From contig JBAXUY010000004.1 of assembly GCA_037129475.1 (NCBI GenBank), forward strand, positions 1 through 64,000: 64,000 nucleotides of DNA. Reading direction: 5' to 3'. A program made the position numbers and the translations under genes. This document shows positions 25,730 through 32,227 of the stretch, one piece after another; positions within the stretch are counted from its first letter, which is position 1, and each line of letters starts with the position of its first letter. The notes beneath the pieces are model-generated. The model did not search any database. It was given only the letters and a program-made list of their open reading frames with translations, and was not told the origin of the DNA. Origin of the DNA: RGVT01 sp037129475 (GTDB lineage Bacteria > Planctomycetota > Planctomycetia > Pirellulales > UBA1268).

Positions 25730-27090
25730 CCACCGCCGCCAACGCCACCACGATCGCCCACCTCGCCGACGCGCCGGCCGAAGACCGGCTTGCATCGGCC
25801 ATCGCTCTCGTCGCCCGCCAGTTCCCCGACCGCACTGCGATCGTCGCAAACGCCGGCGGCGAAGCCCGCCGCGTCATCGACTATGCCACGCTCACCGCCG
25901 CGATCGCGAAGCTCGAAGGCGAACTCGCCGTGGCGCGGCCGGTGGGGATCGTGGCCCGCGCCAAGCGTGTCGAGTCGCTCGTGGTGATCGCCGCAGCCTG
26001 TGGCCGGGAGCATGTGCCGGTGGCGTTCCTCGCCGAGGATGCCCGCGATCTCGTCGGCGAACTCCGCGACTGGGTGCCCCTCGACGACTCGCTCGCGTTG
26101 CCCGCCGGGGCGGCCGCAGGCCCGCGGCGCGAGTTTGAAACCGTGCCGCCGCAGGTGGTCGTGGCCACGAGCGGCACGAGCGGCCCACCGAAGCTCGTCG
26201 ACCACTCGTGGGATTCGCTCCTCGCCGCCGCACGGCTGGCCGAGCAGTGGCACGGCCGCGGCTGGCTGCTCGTCTACGACGCCACGCGCTGGGCGGGTCT
26301 CCAGGTGTGGCTCCAGGCGCTGCTCACGGCCGGCCGGCTCGTGGTGCCGGCCTCCCGCGATCCCGATCTCGTGGCCAAGGCGTGCGTCGATGAAGACGTC
26401 TCGATCCTGCCGGCCACGCCCACGCTCCTGCGTCGCCTGATCGCGTCAGGCGACCGTGCAGTGGTCTCCACCATGAAGCTCGACCGGATCACGCTCGGCG
26501 GCGAAGCGGCCGACGCACAGCTTTTGGAGCAGGCCAAGGCGTTGTTTCCGAAGGCAAAAATCACGCATGTCTACGCCACCACGGAACTCGGCGAAGTGTT
26601 TCGCGTGACCGACGGCGAAGCAGGGTTTCCGGTGGAGTGGATCGGCCGGCCGCTGCCGGGGGGCGCGCGACTTTCGATGCGGCGCGACGGCGAGCTGCTC
26701 GTGCAGCTCTCGCGCGACACCGCCGAGGTGGCCACGGGTGATCTCGTGGAGCGGCGTGGCAAGCGGTTCGAGTTCACGGGCCGGCGGAGCGACGTGATCG
26801 TGGTGGGCGGGGCGAAGGTGTTCCCGAAACGCGTCGAGGAGATTCTGCGCGGCGTGCCCGGCATCGCCGATGCGCGGGTCTACGGCCTGCCGAGCGCGAT
26901 CACAGGCGAGCTCGTGGCGGCGGAGATCGTGATCCACGAGCCGCTGCCGGCGGGCACCACGCCCGACCAGGTGCGCTCGGCGGCGCTCGCCGTCTGCCGC
27001 GAGCGGCTCGAAGCCCACGGCGTGCCGCGGGTCGTGGACGTCGTCAAGAAGCTCACCCTCACCCCCGCCGGCAAAATCCCCCGCCGCTAA
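25726..27090 (+). CDS. AMP-binding acyl-ACP/acyl-CoA ligase
   Basis: A 454-residue ANL-superfamily ligase. The P-loop TSGTSGPPK is at 148-156; HVYATTELGEVFRV holds the A5 motif; the hinge is FTGRRSDVIVVGGAKVFP; catalytic Lys450 lies in TPAGKIPRR at the very end. The order ACP, ligase, ketoreductase suggests activation of a fatty or hydroxy acid and loading on the neighbouring ACP. It is slightly short for the family (usually 500 or more) because the N-terminal subdomain is reduced. Confidence 0.85.
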   Translation: MTTAANATTIAHLADAPAEDRLASAIALVARQFPDRTAIVANAGGEARRVIDYATLTAAIAKLEGELAVARPVGIVARAKRVESLVVIAAACGREHVPVAFLAEDARDLVGELRDWVPLDDSLALPAGAAAGPRREFETVPPQVVVATSGTSGPPKLVDHSWDSLLAAARLAEQWHGRGWLLVYDATRWAGLQVWLQALLTAGRLVVPASRDPDLVAKACVDEDVSILPATPTLLRRLIASGDRAVVSTMKLDRITLGGEAADAQLLEQAKALFPKAKITHVYATTELGEVFRVTDGEAGFPVEWIGRPLPGGARLSMRRDGELLVQLSRDTAEVATGDLVERRGKRFEFTGRRSDVIVVGGAKVFPKRVEEILRGVPGIADARVYGLPSAITGELVAAEIVIHEPLPAGTTPDQVRSAALAVCRERLEAHGVPRVVDVVKKLTLTPAGKIPRR

Positions 27091-27096
27091 CATCCC

Positions 27097-27122
27097 GTAG
27101 CGACGGGCCTCCAGGCCTGTCG
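27097..27122 (+). repeat. single REP-like hairpin
   Basis: One isolated copy, with foot GTAG at 27097-27100 and arms CGACGGGCCT/AGGCCTGTCG, lies 6 bp after the ligase stop. One G-T type mismatch lies in the left arm. Confidence 0.85.
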
Positions 27123-27169
27123 AAACCACCGCCGTCCCCCGAACAGCCGAGCCGACTGTCCCACTTCCC

Positions 27170-27889
27170 ATGCCCACCTCCCTCGTCTCCGGCGGATCGC
27201 GTGGGCTCGGGCTGGCTGTCGTGGAGCGGCTGCTCGAGCGGGGCGACCGCGTGGCCACGTTCTCGCGGTCCGGCTCCGAGAGCCTGGCGAAGCTCGTCGC
27301 CCGGCATCCGGGCCGGCTGCACGCTGAAACGCTCGACGCCGCCGACGGCGCCGCCGTGCGCGGCTTCGTGGACCGTGTGGCTGCCACATTTGGCTCGATC
27401 GACCACTGCGTTGCGAATGCGGCGATCGCCCACGAGGGCGTGCTCGCCACGATGGCCGACGCCGAGATCGACGCGATGCTCGCGGTGAACCTCCGCGGCT
27501 CGATCGTGCTCGTGCGCGAGGTGGTGCGGCAGATGCTCGTGGGTGCGGAGCAGCCGTCGATCACGCTCGTCTCATCGGTGGTGGCCGCGCAGGGCAGCCC
27601 TGGGCTCGCCGTCTACGCGGCCACGAAAGCCGGCCTCGAAGGCTTTGCCCGGAGCCTGGCCCGCGAGCTCGGGCCGCGGGGCATTCGCGTCAATGCAGTC
27701 GCCCCGGGCTTTCTCGAAACAGATCTCTCCGCGTCCCTCTCAGCGGAAAACCGTAGCCGCATCGCCCGGCGCACGCCACTCGGCCGCCTCGGTCTACCGG
27801 CCGACGTGGTGGGCGCGATCGATTTCCTCTCAAGCCCCCGCGCCAGCTTCATCACGGGCCAAGTGCTCACAATCGCCGGCGGCGCGTAA
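27170..27889 (+). CDS. short-chain dehydrogenase, ketoacyl-ACP reductase-like
   Basis: A 239-residue SDR. The nucleotide-binding loop is SGGSRGLGLAV (7-17), NAAIA is at 83-87, and the catalytic set is Ser136, Tyr149 and Lys153 in VYAATKAG; the end AGG of the FabG type is kept. With the ACP and ligase it probably reduces a 3-ketoacyl group on the ACP, or alternatively a sugar. The VNAVAPGFLETDLSAS segment has a diverged second copy as a relic at 28630-28680. Confidence 0.85.
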   Translation: MPTSLVSGGSRGLGLAVVERLLERGDRVATFSRSGSESLAKLVARHPGRLHAETLDAADGAAVRGFVDRVAATFGSIDHCVANAAIAHEGVLATMADAEIDAMLAVNLRGSIVLVREVVRQMLVGAEQPSITLVSSVVAAQGSPGLAVYAATKAGLEGFARSLARELGPRGIRVNAVAPGFLETDLSASLSAENRSRIARRTPLGRLGLPADVVGAIDFLSSPRASFITGQVLTIAGGA

Positions 27890-27890
27890 C

Positions 27891-27995
27891 GTAGCGACAG
27901 GCCTCCAGGCCTGCCGAATGTGTCTGGCGTAGCGACAGGCCTCCAGGCCTGTCGAATGTGTCTGGCGTAGCGACGGGCCTCCTGGACTGTCAACG
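27891..27995 (+). repeat. REP-like array, three copies in 38-bp tandem
   Basis: Feet lie at 27891, 27929 and 27967. The period is 38 bp because the spacer here is 12 bases (AATGTGTCTGGC). The third copy has decayed (CTCCTGGACTGTC) and is followed by a remnant GGACAGGCGAC. The array starts one base after the SDR stop codon TAA. Confidence 0.88.
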
Positions 27996-28050
27996 GACAG
28001 GCGACTTGCCTTTCCTGCGCCCGCGCGAAAGAGCATCGCCACGTGAGGGC

Positions 28051-28363
28051 TCAATACACCTCGTCATGCGTCCCAACGGTGAGCAGCGTGATCGTCTCAG
28101 CCTCAACGCCACGGATCACTTCAGGCGGCCCCACCTCGAACACGATTCGAATGCTATACGTAACGCTACACGCCCAACATCCTTGAAGATCCCCTCGGAG
28201 CTTGTGGGATTTCAACGACGGGGGCAAACATGTCGGCTTCAAGAAGTTCCACAGCATCCCGAATCTGCTTGCCGAGATCTGGAGAGTGCTTCGAAGCACG
28301 TTTCGCAGAACGGCGAAACGTGGCTGTGACGTAAACGTGGCGAACCGAGCTTTCGGACATCAA
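28051..28363 (-). pseudogene. frameshifted YafQ/RelE-type mRNA interferase toxin
   Basis: Two overlapping frames together make one YafQ-like toxin. The N-terminal half MSESSVRHVYVTATFRRSAKR...LLEADMFAP is read from 28363. The C-terminal half LKSHKLRGDLQGCWACSV...IRIVFEV...LLTVGTHDEVY is read in the next frame, ending at 28051. Removing one base from the run of five G (28220-28224, C on the coding strand) restores one frame reading FAPSLKSHKLRG. The toxin is probably inactive unless this is a sequencing error. Its start overlaps the antitoxin stop (ATGA). Confidence 0.75.
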
Positions 28364-28575
28364 TTCTCGAGATCTTTCGCGATCTCATCGAGATTGAGAA
28401 GGCTAGCCCTGCCAGCAGCACGGTCAGCGCGTGCCTCGCGTACATCAGCCACAACACGCTCCCGTTCGCGCTCAACAAGCCGACGCCGAACGAGGTGGAC
28501 GAGTTCAGCCTGCTCGTCGACGGATAGCCGATCAACTGCTTCGAGGACTTCGTCGAACGCCAGTTTTCGAATCAT
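28360..28575 (-). CDS. antitoxin-like protein paired with the YafQ-type toxin
   Basis: A 71-residue, highly charged helical protein (MIRKLAFDEVLEAVDRLSVDEQAELVHLVRRRLVERERERV...). It resembles the short addiction-module antitoxins encoded just upstream of RelE/ParE toxins in environmental bacteria. ATG 28575 has GGAGG at 8 bases; the open frame extends to 28710 but crosses an unrelated gene relic. It overlaps the toxin by 4 bp. The antitoxin stays intact although the toxin is frameshifted. Confidence 0.65.
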   Translation of the reverse strand: MIRKLAFDEVLEAVDRLSVDEQAELVHLVRRRLVERERERVVADVREARADRAAGRASLLNLDEIAKDLEN

Positions 28576-28629
28576 GCTTTGAGCCTCCGGACATCCTGCG
28601 GTTATAAGTGTACGGAAGTCTATCTTCTG

Positions 28630-28680
28630 GTCAACGCCATCGCCCCCGGGTTTCTCGAAACAGACCTCTCCGCCTCGTAG
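28630..28680 (+). pseudogene. 17-codon relic of a second SDR gene
   Basis: These 51 bases translate to VNAIAPGFLETDLSAS then stop. They match the segment at 27689-27736 of the intact SDR at 40 of 48 bases. Seven of the eight differences are silent and one is Val to Ile. The relic therefore derives from a paralogue that evolved under protein-level selection, not from a recent copy. It ends in the TAG of a GTAG foot that starts a palindrome cluster. Confidence 0.7.
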
Positions 28681-28815
28681 CCCCAGTGGGGCAAGCGTCT
28701 CGCTTGCCATGCATTCCCGTGGGACAGGCGTCCCGCCTGTCCGAAGAAAACGCCCAATGGACAGCCGAGACAGCTATCCCACGCACTGCACCAACAGAGC
28801 CCTGTCTCTACGGTT
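28677..28815. repeat. variant palindromes with GC-rich arms plus degenerate REP copy
   Basis: GGCAAGCG/CGCTTGCC (about 28690-28708) and GGACAGGCG/CGCCTGTCC (about 28722-28742) are two perfect hairpins, each preceded by GTGG. They are followed by decayed pieces (GGACAGCC, then AACAGAGCCCTGTCTCTAC to 28815). The hairpins keep the same layout as the GTAG family but have different arms and loops. Confidence 0.7.
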
Positions 28816-28915
28816 CACGCAGCGCCGCGAAACTGTTCGATTGTCATTGCTCGCCTCCTTTCGCTGTTGCACCCCGTCTTCCGACACCATGCGTATACGC
28901 CTGCTTGGCGTAGCT

Positions 28916-29128
28916 TCACGCCGCCTGCAAGGGCTCGATTGTGTTCACGTGAATAAGGACGCAATGCACCGCCCGATTCTCTTCGGGATATCCGAGAATC
29001 ACCTTCGTCTTCATCACGATCGCGCATTCCGGATGCCGCACCTCGTGGACCTCGCCGTTCGACATGCGGATCGCGAAGGGCTCGAATGGCTGCCGTCGCA
29101 GGAATTCGCGAATCGTGTCGGGATTCAT
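28916..29128 (-). CDS. small conserved hypothetical protein
   Basis: A 70-residue protein beginning MNPDTIREFLRRQPFEPFAIRMSNGEVHEVRHPE, a beta-rich pattern of a kind recalled from many short planctomycete proteins of unknown function. ATG 29128 has AAGGAG at 7 bases, which supports a real gene. It stands alone on the minus strand within the toxin-antitoxin island. Confidence 0.7.
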   Translation of the reverse strand: MNPDTIREFLRRQPFEPFAIRMSNGEVHEVRHPECAIVMKTKVILGYPEENRAVHCVLIHVNTIEPLQAA

Positions 29129-29243
29129 GGCGTTGCTCCTTCAAGAAATGGACGCCCGTACATCATACGCTAACGGCGGTCAAGCAACAAGTCATTTCAG
29201 AACGCCGGCGTAGCCTGCAGGGCTGCCGCCCGACGGGTGTATC

Positions 29244-29732
29244 ATGGCTCGCATGAACGCCACGCCGCTGCTCTCGCAAATCCTCCGGGCTCTGCACGAG
29301 CATCGGCTTGAAGCCGTGCTCATCGGCAACGCTGCTGCGGCCGTTCACGGCGCCCCGGTCACCACGCTCGACTTCGACTTCATGTTCCGCGACACCCCCA
29401 CGAACATGCGCAAGCTCAAGGCAATCGCCACGGACTTGCGGGCCACGATCCTACGGCCTTTTTATCCAGTCTCGAAGCTCTACCGGGTCGTCAATGAAGA
29501 CTCCGGCCTGCAGGCCGATTTCATGCCGGTCATTCATGGTGTGCGCTCCTTTGAGGGGCTACGCTCGCGGGCTGACGCCCGTGATATCGATGGGCTTCGT
29601 CTGCTCGTAGCATCTCTCGACGATATCATTGCAAGCAAGAAAGCTGCGGGCCGTGATCGCGACAAAGCCGTGCTGTCTATTCTGGAACAAACCCGAAAGT
29701 CTGCACGCAAGCGAGGCGCCAATGGCTCGTAA
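29244..29732 (+). CDS. nucleotidyltransferase-fold protein
   Basis: A 162-residue protein with the pattern LIGNAAAAVHGAPVTTLDFDFMFRDT (about residues 26-51). This corresponds to the GG/GS...DxD core of stand-alone nucleotidyltransferases (AbiEii/DUF6036-like), with Asn in place of the second Gly/Ser. The C-terminal helix SLDDIIASKKAAGRDRDKAVL is also typical of this group. It overlaps the next small gene by 11 bp. It is probably one half of a toxin-antitoxin-like pair, inferred from context. Confidence 0.7.
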   Translation: MARMNATPLLSQILRALHEHRLEAVLIGNAAAAVHGAPVTTLDFDFMFRDTPTNMRKLKAIATDLRATILRPFYPVSKLYRVVNEDSGLQADFMPVIHGVRSFEGLRSRADARDIDGLRLLVASLDDIIASKKAAGRDRDKAVLSILEQTRKSARKRGANGS

Positions 29733-29904
29733 GAAGCGAGAGCGGGCATCCGAGAGCGCCACGCGGGCAAAGAGTCTTGCCGCTCTCAAAGCCGAGAGCG
29801 AGCGGCAGCTCGACGATCTGATCCAGCGGCGGCTGGCCTTGCCGCTGGAAAAGCGGATGAACTTCCTGCGCCGACGCCTCCCCGGCGGCGGTAGCAGCCT
29901 GTAG
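29722..29904 (+). CDS. small basic partner protein of the nucleotidyltransferase
   Basis: A 60-residue, strongly basic helical protein (MARKKRERASESATRAKS...) ending KRMNFLRRRLPGGGSSL. It starts inside the 3' end of the nucleotidyltransferase gene, so the two are probably translated together. No family name is known to me. A DNA-binding or neutralising partner is possible but unproven. Its TAG is followed by a weak palindrome-like stretch. Confidence 0.6.
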   Translation: MARKKRERASESATRAKSLAALKAESERQLDDLIQRRLALPLEKRMNFLRRRLPGGGSSL

Positions 29905-29944
29905 GGCGAGCGTCCCACGGCCATTCCGCGAGTACAATCCCGGC

Positions 29945-30283
29945 ATGCCTCGCCCCGCCGCCACTCCCGCGCCGCGCACGCCGTTCGAGGAGCGGTATCT
30001 CGCGCTCGCCAAGCAGATCTGCCTGACGATGATCCCCGACCCGCGCTACGAGATCTTTCTCTTCGGCTCCCGCGCACGGGGCCACTGCGAGCATGCGAGC
30101 GACGTGGATATCGGCGTCGCAGGCCCTGAGCCGATTCCGGAAGGCGTGCTGCGGCTGATGGGCGCGCTCGACGAGTCTGACGTACCCTGGCGGTGCCAGG
30201 TGATCGACTTCGCGCTCGTCACCGATGAGAAGTTTCGGACACACGCCTACGAAGGCCGAGAGATATGGCGAGCGGCGAACTAG
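29945..30283 (+). CDS. minimal nucleotidyltransferase (HI0073-like)
   Basis: A 112-residue protein with an intact GSX10DXD motif, from GSRARGHC to SDVDIGVAG (about residues 39-56). It overlaps the next gene, a substrate-binding/HEPN-like partner, by 19 bp. This two-gene layout matches the HI0073/HI0074 pair of Haemophilus, a two-subunit nucleotidyltransferase of the HEPN/MNT superfamily. Confidence 0.8.
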   Translation: MPRPAATPAPRTPFEERYLALAKQICLTMIPDPRYEIFLFGSRARGHCEHASDVDIGVAGPEPIPEGVLRLMGALDESDVPWRCQVIDFALVTDEKFRTHAYEGREIWRAAN

Positions 30284-30672
30284 GCTACGACAACCTGCAG
30301 CGGGCGCTGCGAGGCTTCGAACAGGCCCTGTCGCTCGACGGCAGCGGCTATCCAGACTTTGTGCGCGACGTGCTCGACAACGGCCGTATCAAGAAATTCG
30401 AGTATTGCGTCGAACTCTTCTGGAAATACCTGCGCTCGTGCCTGATCGCCGAAGGACGCGACGTGCCGAACAGCCCACGGGGAGCGATCAAGGCGGCCCT
30501 CGACCGCGGCTTTATCCTGGAGGCAGAGTATCAGCCAGCCCTCGACATGTTCACCGACCGCAACACGTGCAGCCACATCTACAAGCAGGCGTTGATCCCG
30601 GTCATTATCGCCCGCCTCCCAGCCCACGCCGCCGTGATGCAAGCCATCGCCGCCCGCCTGCCGACCACGTAG
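30265..30672 (+). CDS. HI0074-family nucleotidyltransferase substrate-binding protein (HEPN fold)
   Basis: A 135-residue helical protein with KKFEYCVELFWKYLRSCLIAEG, SPRGAIKAALDRGFI and the motif DRNTCSHIYKQ (RNxxSHxY, about residues 97-107), all characteristic of the HI0074 family. It is partner of the nucleotidyltransferase at 29945. The C-terminal codons (IAARLPTT) and the stop codon belong to a block of about 56 bp that recurs after the Fic gene at 32075. The TAG stop is the foot of a REP copy. Confidence 0.8.
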   Translation: MASGELGYDNLQRALRGFEQALSLDGSGYPDFVRDVLDNGRIKKFEYCVELFWKYLRSCLIAEGRDVPNSPRGAIKAALDRGFILEAEYQPALDMFTDRNTCSHIYKQALIPVIIARLPAHAAVMQAIAARLPTT

Positions 30673-30698
30673 CGACAGGCCTCCAGGCCTGTCGAATG
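30643..30698 (+). repeat. direct repeat flanking the Fic gene, copy 1
   Basis: Begins GCCATCGCCGCCCGCC within the 3' end of the HI0074-like gene and runs through its stop and the first REP hairpin to GTCGAATG. It matches 32075-32127 except for a 3-base difference. Confidence 0.75.
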
Positions 30699-30732
30699 GA
30701 CATCACGTAGCGACAGGCCTCCAGGGCTGTCG
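30669..30732 (+). repeat. REP-like array, two copies in 38-bp tandem
   Basis: Feet lie at 30669 and 30707, with a 12-base spacer AATGGACATCAC. The second copy has one arm change (AGGGCTGTCG). It lies between convergent genes, and its first TAG is the stop of the HI0074-like gene. Confidence 0.9.
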
Positions 30733-30755
30733 AATGCGTCTGGCGGAACTGGAAC

Positions 30756-31997
30756 TTACGGCCTGTCTGGAAACAACCCCGGCATCCACTGAGATGCCAG
30801 CGCCGTCGGGAAAGCAAACCGCAGCGGCGCCCGCGGCGAGGCCGATGTCACGACTCCGTGCGTCTGCAGGGCAGCCGTAATCCTCCGCGCCGTGCGCTCG
30901 CTCGTCGCCGCGAGCATCGGGATGTCGCCACGTGGCACTTCCCCTCGGTTGAGCAAGGATTCCACGACGGCCAAGGCATGAGGGGGCAGTGTTCCCTTCC
31001 GGATCTCATCCTGAGTCCACAGAATCACGCGCTGGCGGAGCCGATCGGGCTGCACCAACGACGCCATGAAGGTGATCTGATCGAGGCAGACGCGCAGGAA
31101 AAACTCCGCGAAATCAGCCAGGCATTCCGTGCTGAGATTGCCGCGGCCATCGAGACCGCCGTGTCGAAGCTCGTCGCATCGTTCCAGATGCTCCTTGTAT
31201 TCCGACTCGCGGCGAGCGAGCCCGCGGGCTATCGACCAGATGCCACCCGTCTCGAGGGCGTCTCGCAGCATGGCATGAGACATCAGTCGCGCAACCCGGC
31301 CATTGCCGTCCGTGAACGGATGGATCCAAAGCAGTCGATGGTGGGCGGTGGCGGCGGCAATGATGGAATCGATCGCCCCCAGCGCTGCGTACGCTTGCTG
31401 GAACCTTTCCATGAATCGCGGTACGGCTCCGGGGCTGATCGCGACATGCCGTCCGACCGCCACCTGGGTTGTGCGGAATTCGCCCGGCTGAACGGCAGTC
31501 CGTGAACCGTCAGGGTTCGTGATCCACAGAAGATCGTCGGGCAGAAGGGAACAGAACCGTCGATGGATCTCGCGGACTGCAGCTTGCGTGGTAGGTCTTC
31601 CGGCGACTCCGTCTGCGTCGATCCAGGCCTGAACCTCCACGTGCGCCCGGGCTTCGAGCTGCAGGGTTCGTTTCGGGAGATCTTGGCTGTAGTCGTTGCG
31701 CAGAGCCCGTTCAATATCGATCGGATGCGTATCGTGGCCTTCGATCAGGTTGCTGTAGTAGCAGTTCATCGCCCGCACCATGTCGGCGATCGCGGGCACG
31801 ATCCCGGGCGGGAGGCTGCTCCGAAGTGCGGCTGACGCTCCCACGACGGTCACTGCCAAGTCGGCCAGATCGTCGCGGCGCTGCTGTGGCTCGCGGACGA
31901 GCATCGGCTCCATCAGGCTGGATGATTCGCCCCGGTCAAAGGCCGGCTCGACAGGCGGCATGTTGGCCGGTTTCTTGGCCGGCTCGTCGCTCGTCAT
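30756..31997 (-). CDS. Fic-family protein (class II, self-inhibited)
   Basis: A 413-residue Fic/DOC-type protein. The N-terminal inhibitory motif is SNLIEG at 82-87 (S/TxxxEG/N form); the catalytic motif HPFTDGNGR is complete at 226-234; the C-terminal part (about 330-390) looks like a winged helix. Fic domains usually transfer AMP to proteins, and an inhibitory helix ahead of the core marks a class II enzyme. The gene is on the opposite strand to its neighbours and lies between direct repeats, which suggests that it entered as a cassette. Confidence 0.9.
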   Translation of the reverse strand: MTSDEPAKKPANMPPVEPAFDRGESSSLMEPMLVREPQQRRDDLADLAVTVVGASAALRSSLPPGIVPAIADMVRAMNCYYSNLIEGHDTHPIDIERALRNDYSQDLPKRTLQLEARAHVEVQAWIDADGVAGRPTTQAAVREIHRRFCSLLPDDLLWITNPDGSRTAVQPGEFRTTQVAVGRHVAISPGAVPRFMERFQQAYAALGAIDSIIAAATAHHRLLWIHPFTDGNGRVARLMSHAMLRDALETGGIWSIARGLARRESEYKEHLERCDELRHGGLDGRGNLSTECLADFAEFFLRVCLDQITFMASLVQPDRLRQRVILWTQDEIRKGTLPPHALAVVESLLNRGEVPRGDIPMLAATSERTARRITAALQTHGVVTSASPRAPLRFAFPTALASQWMPGLFPDRP

Positions 31998-32074
31998 AAC
32001 GCCATCCCAGCAAGCGGTTTATGGATTGCCTGAGCACCGGCGGGCCGGTCTCATGGCCGCTTCATGATACCCCG

Positions 32075-32127
32075 GCCATCGCCCGCCTGCCGACCACGTA
32101 GCGACAGGCCTCCAGGCCTGTCGAATG
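32075..32127 (+). repeat. direct repeat flanking the Fic gene, copy 2
   Basis: Begins GCCATCGCCCGCCTGCC and continues through the first REP hairpin of the array to GTCGAATG. The pre-hairpin part corresponds to the last codons of the HI0074-like gene, but here it is not attached to any gene. Confidence 0.75.
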
Positions 32128-32227
32128 CACGTCATGTAGCGACGGGCCTCCAGGCCTGTCGAATGGACGTCACGTAGCGACAGGCCTCCAGGCCTGTCGA
32201 CGGACAGGGCTGGAGCCCTGTCGCTAC
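32098..32227. repeat. REP-like array, three copies in 38-bp tandem plus inverted partner
   Basis: Feet lie at 32098, 32136 and 32174. An inverted copy with arms GGACAGGGCT/AGCCCTGTCG ends CTAC at 32227. CTA 32224-32226 is the stop codon of the PEP-CTERM gene. This is the last member of the family seen in the window. Confidence 0.92.

Noticed and set aside
28051..28363. Programmed frameshifting of the YafQ-type toxin
   Set aside because: A run of five C without a slippery heptamer or downstream structure is weak support; simple mutation or sequencing error is more likely.
13172..32227. REP hairpins as intrinsic terminators
   Set aside because: The stems are strong, but no T-run follows in either direction, and several arrays lie inside operons that should be transcribed through.
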